This document shows, in pieces, positions 1 through 5,073 of a stretch of 6,377 bases of DNA. The position numbers and the translations under genes are program-made. Each line of letters starts with the position of its first letter. The first letter of the stretch is position 1. Source of the stretch: Deltaproteobacteria bacterium (GTDB taxonomy: Bacteria > Desulfobacterota > DSM-4660 > Desulfatiglandales > HGW-15); the NCBI GenBank assembly GCA_019307805.1, contig JAFDIX010000172.1, positions 1 to 6,377 of the forward strand. The letters run 5' to 3'. The notes below the pieces were generated by a model. The model ran no database searches. It was not told the origin of the DNA and saw nothing but the letters and a program-made list of their open reading frames with translations.

Positions 1-28
1 GCTCCAGGGATGAATGGCGTGGCGAACC

Positions 29-70
29 GCGCCGAAGCTCTTTAGAGCGAAGGCGGGTTGGCTTCGGCGC
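29..70. repeat. Inverted repeat, 10-bp arms, in composite palindromic element
   Basis: The arms GCGCCGAAGC (29-38) and GCTTCGGCGC (61-70) are perfect reverse complements 22 bases apart. A second, smaller palindrome, GCTCT-TT-AGAGC (37-48), overlaps the left arm. I find no coding sequence in 1-109. With the hairpin at 86-105 this looks like one composite dispersed intergenic repeat of the REP or MITE kind. That it is multicopy is inference. It may extend beyond the left edge. Confidence 0.6.
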
Positions 71-85
71 AATTCCGCTTTGATA

Positions 86-105
86 CCCCGCAGCTTGCTG
101 CGGGG
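86..105. repeat. Perfect 9-bp hairpin just past the DUF72 stop codon
   Basis: CCCCGCAGC (86-94), a TT loop and GCTGCGGGG (97-105) form a perfect stem that ends four bases from the stop codon of the minus-strand DUF72 gene. In the direction of that gene's transcription the bases after the stem are not a T run, so it is not a classical intrinsic terminator. It could still stop or stabilise the mRNA 3' end. Very similar GATACCCCGCAGC-type palindromes are familiar to me as dispersed intergenic repeats in Desulfobacterota, which is memory rather than a search. Confidence 0.6.
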
Positions 106-109
106 AGCT

Positions 110-1126
110 TCATTTGTTGAACATTCTGGTGAGATGGGTCAGGAATTTTTGTGCGAGGCTTTTTGCTATGAGTGGCGCATTTCCTCCGAACCGATTGTTG
201 ACGATGACGTTCATCTCCACACCCTCTTCAATACCCCGTGTTAATACTTGCAGGATATCCTGAATCGATCGCGGATGCATCATGCCGTCGACAAGCCTGT
301 CGAATGGGAAGGCCCTGGCGTATGCCTCTTCATATCGCATTCGCAGCGGTGTCATGAGTCTGATGATACACTGTTTTCCAGAGCTGGGAAATCTCTCCTG
401 ATTCAGTTCCAACTGCCTTTGTAATGGAGGAAGCCAGGTCCAATGGGAAAGGACCTGCCCGACCCCGTATTCCTCGAGCATGGTGAAGTAGTGTTCCGTG
501 AGGAGGGCCTCGGTTCTGATCTCCATGTGGTATCTTGAATCTTTTGGAATTTCGTCCAGGAAAGCTCTCAGGGCATCTACATGTTCCCGGGATGAAGGTC
601 TCTCCTTCTTCGCCTGGTACTCCTGCTCGAAGATAAATCCCTGGATCAGGTCCCCCAGCATTTCTCGGGCGGGCTCATAGAATTGTCGTGTGAAGAGATC
701 AACGTTGAGATAATCAGGGTTTTTCTGGAACTTGCCTTGGCGCCATAGTTTTTGGGCGAACACGGCCTGGGGAACCTTGAGGACCAGACGGGCATCGTCC
801 CCCAAATGTTCCCTGTATCTTCGAATGACATGGTAGGTCGGGGTAGGTTTCATTTCCCCGTCAAGAAGGGGCCTGTAAAAGGTGAAATCAAGTTCCAGAA
901 CAGAAAAATGCTGGAAGTATTCCCCTACACTCTCAACGGGTAGGACTCTTTCCTTGTAGGATTTTCCCCCCAGCTTCTTAGAACGTTCCGTTATCCTGCC
1001 TTTGTATCTGTCCTCGGAATAAATCTGGCCAATCCAGCCGGCATACCGGTCACTGGCCGTCCCCATATGGATCAGGGGATGGAGATCGCGGAATTGGAAT
1101 TTTTCAAGATCGGGTGGTTTTTCCAT
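110..1126 (-). CDS. DUF72 (YecE-like) TIM-barrel family protein
   Basis: This is a 338-residue DUF72/COG1801 protein, a predicted cytoplasmic TIM-barrel family of unknown biochemical function distantly likened to sugar isomerases. The domain opens at residues 19-36 with IHMGTASDRYAGW and a following GQIYSE. A central 'FSVLELDFTFYRP' strand, a 'LVLKVPQAVF' strand and a C-terminal 'VNNRFGGNAPLIAKSL' segment match the family's layout. It belongs to the longer DUF72 variant with an N-terminal 'FQFRDLHP' lead-in. I chose the ATG at 1126. A TTG three codons upstream (1135) is the only other option before an in-frame stop. Neither has a clear Shine-Dalgarno sequence, so translation may be leaderless or weak. 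No signal peptide or membrane segment is visible. The gene is divergent from the NMNAT-like gene, 69 bp away, and ends against a palindromic repeat. The family call is secure; the function is unknown. Confidence 0.88.
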   Translation of the reverse strand: MEKPPDLEKFQFRDLHPLIHMGTASDRYAGWIGQIYSEDRYKGRITERSKKLGGKSYKERVLPVESVGEYFQHFSVLELDFTFYRPLLDGEMKPTPTYHVIRRYREHLGDDARLVLKVPQAVFAQKLWRQGKFQKNPDYLNVDLFTRQFYEPAREMLGDLIQGFIFEQEYQAKKERPSSREHVDALRAFLDEIPKDSRYHMEIRTEALLTEHYFTMLEEYGVGQVLSHWTWLPPLQRQLELNQERFPSSGKQCIIRLMTPLRMRYEEAYARAFPFDRLVDGMMHPRSIQDILQVLTRGIEEGVEMNVIVNNRFGGNAPLIAKSLAQKFLTHLTRMFNK

Positions 1127-1128
1127 TT

Positions 1129-1157
1129 TTGACAAAAATGACGGTTTGAGTTAAAAG
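1129..1157 (+). promoter_or_regulatory. Candidate sigma-70 promoter for the NMNAT-like gene
   Basis: A perfect -35 hexamer TTGACA (1129-1134) is followed after 17 bp by TAAAAG (1152-1157), which matches four of six -10 positions. Transcription would start near 1164, giving a leader of about 32 nt. The -35 box lies across the alternative start region of the divergent DUF72 gene, so expression of the two genes may interfere. Only the pattern supports this. Confidence 0.5.
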
Positions 1158-1195
1158 CAGAACACGTTTTTTCGCATGCCGGTAGTGGGGTTCAG

Positions 1196-1756
1196 ATGAT
1201 TGAAACAGGGGTCATCCACGGTCGATTTCAGGTATTGCACAATGACCACATGAAGTACCTTCTTGCGGGAAAGGAAAAGTGTCGCCATCTCGTTGTAGGG
1301 ATCACCAATCCGGATCCATCTCTCGCAAAGGATGATCCCGCGGACCCGGCGCGCAGCAGCGCCGAAGCAAACCCCCTGACCTATTTCGAGCGGTACACCA
1401 TAATCAGGGCGGCTCTCCTGGAAATCGGGCTCAACCTGTCTGATTTTTCCATCGTTCCCTTTCCCATTAATTTCCCCCATCTGTACAAGTACTATGTCCC
1501 CATGGATGCCACTTTTTTCCTCACCATCTATGATTCCTGGGGTGAGAAGAAACTCCAACAATTTGAGTCTCTGGGGCTCATGGTCGAGGTACTTTGGAAA
1601 AGGACCCTGGAAGAAAAAGGTTTGCGTGCCGATGAGATTCGAAGACGTATGCTGAAGGGAGATCACTGGGAGCATCTTGTCCCACGGAGCACCCGGGAAC
1701 TCATGAAGGCATGGGATATCCCCAACCGGCTTTGCACGCTTGTTGCAACCCTCTAA
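1196..1756 (+). CDS. NMNAT-like nucleotidyltransferase (NadM/NadR-type fold)
   Basis: This 186-residue cytoplasmic protein belongs to the HIGH-type nucleotidyltransferase superfamily, closest in layout to nicotinamide/nicotinate-mononucleotide adenylyltransferases, which join NMN or NaMN to AMP from ATP in NAD synthesis. Residues 9-18 read GRFQVLHNDH, equivalent to the 'GRFQPFHxGH' signature of NadM and NadR. Residues 31-39 (HLVVGITNP) form the next beta strand, and 'NPLTYFERYTIIRAAL' (59-74) matches the conserved segment after it. The second signature (ISGTxIR in typical enzymes) aligns with LRADEIR (143-149), followed by the expected 'G-x6-VP' spacing. Thus the Gly of HxGH is Asp17, and the Ser/Thr of the second motif are Arg144 and Asp146. 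The start at 1196 has only a weak GGGG upstream and sits directly before the GRFQ strand. Substrate is uncertain; another nucleotide or phospho-compound is possible. Confidence 0.75.
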   Translation: MIETGVIHGRFQVLHNDHMKYLLAGKEKCRHLVVGITNPDPSLAKDDPADPARSSAEANPLTYFERYTIIRAALLEIGLNLSDFSIVPFPINFPHLYKYYVPMDATFFLTIYDSWGEKKLQQFESLGLMVEVLWKRTLEEKGLRADEIRRRMLKGDHWEHLVPRSTRELMKAWDIPNRLCTLVATL

Positions 1757-1857
1757 TCCAATATCCTAATTACTCTTCTGAATCAAGACTTCTTGGATTG
1801 TAATGCCATAGATGGTGTCGGCCCGGGGAAAATCGTTGCGGGCCTTGGACCGTTTCA
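1757..1857. terminator. Convergent junction with two weak hairpins
   Basis: The NMNAT-like and DUF523 genes converge here. Two inverted repeats could end transcription. One is a stem at 1781-1799 (AATCAAGA paired to TCTTGGATT with one bulge). The other has GGCCCG (1820-1825) paired with CGGGCC (1839-1844) across a 13-nt loop, about 14 bp past the DUF523 stop. Neither is followed by a T run in its useful direction, so factor-independent termination is only possible, not shown. Confidence 0.25.
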
Positions 1858-2808
1858 TCATACGTGATTTCTTAATTGCAGGGCGATGGGGTGGGGATTC
1901 AGGTAGGTCTGGTTATTGAGGTAGGTCTGGTCATATTTGCGAACATAGTGGTTCAGAAGGGTGAGGGGTACGATGAGGGGAACGTATCCTTCACGATACT
2001 GTTCTGTAATATCAAGGATTTCCTGCTTTTCATCCTCTGCAAGCTGTTTTTTAAAATGCCCCATCACGTGCATCAGCACATGGGTGTTTTTTTTGGTAGT
2101 GGCGCGCAATTTAAGGGCCCCCATGAACATGGATTCGTATTCGTTAAAAAGCTTTTCGGCAGGGACTCCCTTCCCCTTGGCCACCAATTTTCCCATGGCA
2201 GTATAATTTTTTTCACTGTGAGAGCGAATAAGAAGCTTTTCCCGGGTATGGAAACCCACTAACTTTCCTGCAGTCTTTTTCTGGGCGAGGAGTGCTCTCC
2301 AGCGTCTCATGGCGAAGATTCCTTCGATGAAGTTTTCCCGCTGTTTCGGATCATGGAGTCGCCCTTCCTCCTCCACAGGGATTCGGGGGAAATGGGCCAT
2401 GAATATTCCGGCAAAAAGGCCACGGCCCTTTTTAACGGGCATGCCCTTTTTATTAATTACCTTGACCCTTTCCATACCGCTGCTGGGAGATTTGCTCTTG
2501 AAGATGAAGCCGCAAAGATCTTCATTCTGGAGTTGCTTCACCCTTTTTCGTGCCCATTGGACCATTTGGTCGGTATAATCGCGATGGGTCCGGGAAGTGA
2601 CCAGTCGCGGAGATTCAGGATCGCCTTCCAGATGCATGACCTCCCTGGGAATGTCCATGCCGCATTCCACCTCAGGGCAGACAGGGACGTATTCCACATA
2701 CTGGCCAAAGGTATCCGTCAAAAAACGGTCCAGTTTATGACCGCCGTCATACCGTACATTTTCACCCAGAAGACAAGAACTTATTCCGAGTCTGATTTTT
2801 TCTCCCAT
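1858..2808 (-). CDS. DUF523-DUF1722 fusion protein (TudS/YbgA-like)
   Basis: A 316-residue two-domain protein. Residues about 5-140 are DUF523, the family of thiouracil desulfurase TudS, an iron-sulfur enzyme whose [4Fe-4S] cluster is held by three cysteines. Visible landmarks are ISSCLLG (9-15), RYDGG (19-23), VCPEVECG (43-50) and FKSKSPSSGMERVKV (103-117). Residues about 187-316 are DUF1722 (YbgA), starting FHTREKLLIRSHS and ending in the family's YLNPHP...LRNHV tail. Cys12 and Cys44 are present, but the position usually occupied by Cys in SPSCG is Ser110; Cys49 and Cys99 lie nearby. The ATG at 2808 is chosen because it follows AAGGTG at good spacing and lies about 25 nt inside the predicted transcript. 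A longer reading from a TTG at 2868 would start inside the promoter. The gene stands alone. Desulfurase activity is an inference from the fold family; the role of DUF1722 is not known. Confidence 0.88.
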   Translation of the reverse strand: MGEKIRLGISSCLLGENVRYDGGHKLDRFLTDTFGQYVEYVPVCPEVECGMDIPREVMHLEGDPESPRLVTSRTHRDYTDQMVQWARKRVKQLQNEDLCGFIFKSKSPSSGMERVKVINKKGMPVKKGRGLFAGIFMAHFPRIPVEEEGRLHDPKQRENFIEGIFAMRRWRALLAQKKTAGKLVGFHTREKLLIRSHSEKNYTAMGKLVAKGKGVPAEKLFNEYESMFMGALKLRATTKKNTHVLMHVMGHFKKQLAEDEKQEILDITEQYREGYVPLIVPLTLLNHYVRKYDQTYLNNQTYLNPHPIALQLRNHV

Positions 2809-2839
2809 GAGACACCTTGTTTTGGTTTGTGGATGGGGT

Positions 2840-2868
2840 AATATAACAGCTGTCCCCGGCAGGGGCAA
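2840..2868 (-). promoter_or_regulatory. Candidate sigma-70 promoter of the DUF523-DUF1722 gene
   Basis: Read on the minus strand, TTGCCC (2868-2863) and TATATT (2845-2840) are separated by exactly 17 bp. The -10 box matches the consensus at five of six positions and the -35 at four. Transcription would begin near 2833, about 25 nt before the ATG at 2808. A CCCC-TGCC-GGGG palindrome overlaps the -35 box and spacer and could be a regulator site or chance. Confidence 0.55.
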
Positions 2869-2889
2869 CGGGAATAGGGTAGGCGTTTC

Positions 2890-2919
2890 TTAACCCTGCC
2901 AGCTTTAGTGGGGTATAAT
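2890..2919 (+). promoter_or_regulatory. Candidate promoter reading toward mutY
   Basis: TATAAT (2914-2919) is a perfect -10 hexamer. TTAACC (2890-2895), 18 bp upstream, is a four-of-six -35 match. A transcript from here would carry all three palindromes in a leader of about 330 nt before mutY. I see no better promoter closer to the mutY start. Confidence 0.35.
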
Positions 2920-2941
2920 TTTGTTTGGCACGTATAGAGAA

Positions 2942-3049
2942 AATCCCCCTCGGTCCCCCTTTAAAAAAGGGGGATGATCAGCGGTACTTGTGCTATTTCC
3001 CCCTCGAACACCCTTTAGAAAAGGGGGATGGCCAATGTTTTTTGTGCTT
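2942..3049. repeat. Two tandem copies of a palindromic repeat, 54-bp period
   Basis: Copy one begins near 2942 and copy two near 2996. Both contain CCCCCTCG (2945 and 2999), then a hairpin, then GGGGGATG, and later TTGTGCT (2988-2994 and 3042-3048), each pair offset by exactly 54 bp. The copy-one hairpin is CCCCCTTT (2955-2962) with AAAGGGGG (2966-2973). The copy-two hairpin is CCCTTT (3011-3016) with AAAGGG (3020-3025). The inner spacer has diverged, so the duplication is not recent or selection acts mainly on the stem. Confidence 0.75.
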
Positions 3050-3155
3050 TTTGACCCCTTGGTCCGCACATTTGGCGAGTCCTAGTCGAGTCATTCTCGT
3101 CGGATAGGGGAAAAAGGAGATGGCGACTTGTATCTCTGAGTCATAGCGGAGTGCG

Positions 3156-3190
3156 CCCCCCCCTTTCCTAAAGGGGGGTTGGGGGGATTA
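3156..3190. repeat. Third palindromic repeat copy, inverted
   Basis: CCCCCCTTT (3158-3166), a CCT loop and AAAGGGGGG (3170-3178) form a perfect 9-bp stem, followed by TTGGGGGGATTA. Read on the minus strand this gives AATCCCCCCAACCCCCC and then the stem, the same order as the two tandem copies upstream, so it is a third, inverted member of the family. Repeats of this C-run/TTT/AAA/G-run shape are common between genes in several bacterial phyla (established observation, not searched here). Confidence 0.65.
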
Positions 3191-3253
3191 TGCATCCCAG
3201 AGGAAATGAATGCTGCGCCCAGACAAAGGGGCGAGTCCTGAGGAAAACCATAT

Positions 3254-4324
3254 ATGGCAAAGCAGGGAAATATCGCAAAGCAGGTCATCGGGTGGTACGC
3301 AAAACACCAGAGGCCTCTTCCATGGCGTAAAACACGGGATCCTTACGCCATCTGGATATCCGAGGTAATGCTGCAGCAGACACAGGTGGAAACGGTCGTT
3401 CCCTATTATCGCCGATTCCTCTCAAAATTTCCGGATGTCGGGGTTTTGGCAAAGACAAGGCTTCAAGCGGTCCTCAAGGTCTGGGAAAATCTGGGATACT
3501 ATTCCAGGGCACGTCATATCCATGAGGCGGCCAAAGAAATCATGGAACGACACAATGGCAGGATTCCGGACTCCATGGAGGAACTTCGCAGGCTGCCCGG
3601 TATCGGGCCATATATTGCAGCGGCGATACTCTGTTTTGCATTTGGCAGGCAGGTCCCGACCGTGGAGGCCAATGTGAATAGAGTTCTGTGCCGTTTGTTC
3701 GGCATCAGGACGCCACTTGAGCATACCCGGACCCGGAAAAGGATTTATGATGTGGCCGTAAGCCTGGTACCGAAAAAGAAGGCTTCATATTTTAACCAGG
3801 GTCTTATGGATCTGGGTGCCACCATTTGCACACCGAGAAAACCCGCCTGTAGTCAGTGCCCCCTGGTCCGGCACTGTCAGGCACTGAAATCGGGGATTCA
3901 GGAAGAGCTGCCTCTAAAGAGAAAAAAAGGGCCTCTCCCGCACAAACGGATGACTGCCGCCATTATCATGGATAGGGAAAGAAGGTTCCTCATCGTGCAG
4001 AGACCGCCCAGGGGACTGCTTGGGGGGTTGTGGAAATTCCCGGGGGGAGAGTGCATGGCAGGAGAGTCTCTGGAGAAAGCGTTAAAAAGGACGGTAAATG
4101 AAGAACTGGGGATAAGGGCCTATGTAAAAAGGCCACTCGCTTCCGTGAAACATGCCTATACTCACTTTCGGACGACCCTTCATGGCTTTCACTGCAGGCG
4201 GGTAGGTGAGCCTGAAAACCTGGATTGTTACCGGTGGGAGTGGGCTGCCATGCCTGACCTTGCCGGTTTTCCTTTTTCAAAGGTTGACAGAAAGATCATG
4301 GAAGCAATGAAAGCCATGAGCTAG
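3254..4324 (+). CDS. mutY: A/G-specific adenine DNA glycosylase MutY
   Basis: This 356-residue enzyme removes adenine mispaired with 8-oxoguanine, starting base excision repair that prevents G:C to T:A changes. The N-terminal HhH-GPD domain shows SEVMLQQTQVET with catalytic Glu37, the helix-hairpin-helix LPGIGPYIA (114-122), and an iron-sulfur motif C-x6-C-x2-C-x5-C at Cys192, 199, 202 and 208. This numbering coincides with that of E. coli MutY. The usual catalytic Asp138 is replaced by Glu138 (PTVEANVNRV, codon GAG). The C-terminal MutT-like domain (about 232-350) recognises 8-oxoguanine. It has LLGGLWKFPGG (255-265), a nearly complete Nudix box from Gly265 to Ile287 with Thr280 in place of the first Glu of REUxEE, and YTH (302-304) at the FSH-loop position. 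The start is the ATG at 3254, nine bases past AGGA. It is a single-gene unit converging on the HEAT-repeat gene. The identification is firm; activity depends on whether Glu138 is tolerated. Confidence 0.96.
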   Translation: MAKQGNIAKQVIGWYAKHQRPLPWRKTRDPYAIWISEVMLQQTQVETVVPYYRRFLSKFPDVGVLAKTRLQAVLKVWENLGYYSRARHIHEAAKEIMERHNGRIPDSMEELRRLPGIGPYIAAAILCFAFGRQVPTVEANVNRVLCRLFGIRTPLEHTRTRKRIYDVAVSLVPKKKASYFNQGLMDLGATICTPRKPACSQCPLVRHCQALKSGIQEELPLKRKKGPLPHKRMTAAIIMDRERRFLIVQRPPRGLLGGLWKFPGGECMAGESLEKALKRTVNEELGIRAYVKRPLASVKHAYTHFRTTLHGFHCRRVGEPENLDCYRWEWAAMPDLAGFPFSKVDRKIMEAMKAMS

Positions 4325-4357
4325 GGCCGTCTGACCGATCCCTTCACTTGTTCCGGG

Positions 4358-4375
4358 CCATCCCGGGACGGATGG
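4358..4375. terminator. Hairpin between convergent mutY and HEAT genes
   Basis: CCATCC (4358-4363) and GGATGG (4370-4375) form a 6-bp stem with a 6-nt loop in the 63-bp gap between the two convergent genes. The position suits a shared bidirectional terminator, but no T run follows on either strand, so this is a weak call. Confidence 0.3.
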
Positions 4376-4387
4376 TTACGAGGACGT

Positions 4388-4918
4388 TTATCCTGCCTTC
4401 AAAATTTCCAGTGCCTTATGGGCAGAGCCATTCGTTTCTGTGACGGGGTCTCCGTGATTGAGCGCTTCAAGTACCAGGGACAACTGCTCGTTTGTCTTGC
4501 CGGCGACCAGTTTTTTATGGATCAGATCATGAAATACATGGTGGGCACCTTCACGAAGCCAGACCGAATCGGCCCGTTCAGTAAGTGCTTTCAGCAGTTC
4601 CATCACCCCGTCCTGCCCGACATGAACCAACCCCTCGGCCCCGATCCAGCGAATACTGAATTCCTTATCCTCAAGGGCCTGGATGAGGGTCTCGGCCGCC
4701 TTTGAACCCCCAATTTGGCTCAAGGCCTTGGCGACCTCCCAGTGCATAATATCTGATTTGTCTTCAAAGGCGTTCACGAGTGCGTCCAGGGCAGGTTCCC
4801 CTATCTTGACCAGGGCAATACGGGCTTTTTGCCGGGCCAGCCCATCTTTCCCCCGAAGCTCCTCGATCAACGAATCCACGGAACTTGCATCAACGTCGTT
4901 CCCTTTCATTGAACCCAT
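4388..4918 (-). CDS. HEAT-repeat protein (PBS-lyase-like repeats)
   Basis: This 176-residue soluble protein is built of alpha-helical HEAT repeats. Four units can be seen: about 14-40 (ARQKARIALVKIG), 43-70 (MHWEVAKALSQIG), 74-101 (IRWIGAEGLVHVG) and 104-133 (WLREGAHHVFHDL). Each carries the helix-turn-helix pattern with the small/hydrophobic 'R/WxxAxxAL..IG' core typical of PBS-lyase HEAT repeats, which serve as protein-binding scaffolds. The last 40 residues lack a clear repeat. No catalytic motif, signal peptide or membrane helix is visible. The ATG at 4918 follows GGAGG at six-base spacing; a second ATG three codons in (M4) is less well placed. It has its own strong promoter at 5021-5049 and a leader of about 95 nt with a hairpin. 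The partner is unknown. The neighbouring radical SAM gene on the same strand is a possible partner only by position. Confidence 0.82.
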   Translation of the reverse strand: MGSMKGNDVDASSVDSLIEELRGKDGLARQKARIALVKIGEPALDALVNAFEDKSDIMHWEVAKALSQIGGSKAAETLIQALEDKEFSIRWIGAEGLVHVGQDGVMELLKALTERADSVWLREGAHHVFHDLIHKKLVAGKTNEQLSLVLEALNHGDPVTETNGSAHKALEILKAG

Positions 4919-4985
4919 GTATTTCCTCCCTCAAAAACAGAATATGAAGTGATTTCAATAACTAGCCAATTTCACAAACATAGCG

Positions 4986-5011
4986 GGAATCGCCGATGAA
5001 AGGCCGATTCC
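4986..5011 (-). promoter_or_regulatory. Hairpin in the 5' leader of the HEAT-repeat gene
   Basis: On the minus strand GGAATC, one unpaired G, GCC, a 7-nt loop, GGC and GATTCC fold into a nine-pair stem with one bulge. It would begin a few bases after the predicted transcription start and end about 67 nt before the ATG. It may stabilise the mRNA 5' end or be a regulator site. No T run follows it, so it is not a terminator for the radical SAM gene. Confidence 0.35.
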
Positions 5012-5020
5012 AAGAAATGT

Positions 5021-5049
5021 ACTCTATGGAAATTGAGGTGAGGTGTCAA
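5021..5049 (-). promoter_or_regulatory. Candidate sigma-70 promoter of the HEAT-repeat gene
   Basis: Read on the minus strand, a perfect TTGACA (5049-5044) and TAGAGT (5026-5021) are spaced by exactly 17 bp, giving a likely start near 5014. It lies in the 155-bp gap between the radical SAM stop and the HEAT gene start, so the HEAT gene can be transcribed independently of its upstream neighbours. Confidence 0.6.
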
Positions 5050-5073
5050 GGCAGAACCTTCTTTGAATGATCT

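Larger units (their letters stand above)
2809..3253. other. Gene-free 445-bp interval before mutY
   Basis: No credible gene lies here. Short open frames across it are translations of the palindromic repeats (for example a plus-strand frame at 2925-3107). The interval contains the minus-strand promoter of the DUF523-DUF1722 gene, a candidate plus-strand promoter near 2890-2919, three copies of a C-run/G-run palindrome, and a 10-bp direct repeat GGCGAGTCCT at 3074-3083 and 3230-3239. The last bases hold the mutY ribosome-binding site (AGGA at 3241-3244). Confidence 0.7.

Noticed and set aside
1176..1199. Tiny ATG-to-TGA frame overlapping the NMNAT-like start codon (possible leader peptide)
   Set aside because: Only seven codons, no ribosome-binding site, and an ATGA overlap of this kind is easily due to chance.
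1151..1675. Minus-strand open frame of 174 codons opposite the NMNAT-like gene
   Set aside because: The plus-strand frame carries recognisable nucleotidyltransferase motifs; the antisense product shows none and overlaps the divergent promoter.
1901..1931. 13-bp direct repeat (period 18) coding the hexapeptides DQTYLN and NQTYLN near the DUF1722 C-terminus
   Set aside because: The C-terminal tail has about the usual family length around YLNPHP, so this looks like local sequence similarity and not an inserted duplication.
2353..2841. Plus-strand open frame of 162 codons opposite the DUF523 domain
   Set aside because: Antisense to strongly conserved DUF523 motifs, with no recognisable domain.
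2809..2868. Longer DUF523-DUF1722 protein from a TTG at 2868
   Set aside because: The extra 20 residues are not family-like, the TTG lies within the predicted -35 box, and the ATG at 2808 has a better ribosome-binding site.
2925..3107. Plus-strand open frame of 60 codons over the tandem repeats
   Set aside because: Its peptide is only a translation of the palindromic repeats (repeated PLxxPLxKGD pattern) and has no credible start signal.
2942..3190. Possible CRISPR array
   Set aside because: Only three copies, two tandem and one inverted, with similar rather than unique spacers and a palindromic core; this does not fit an array.
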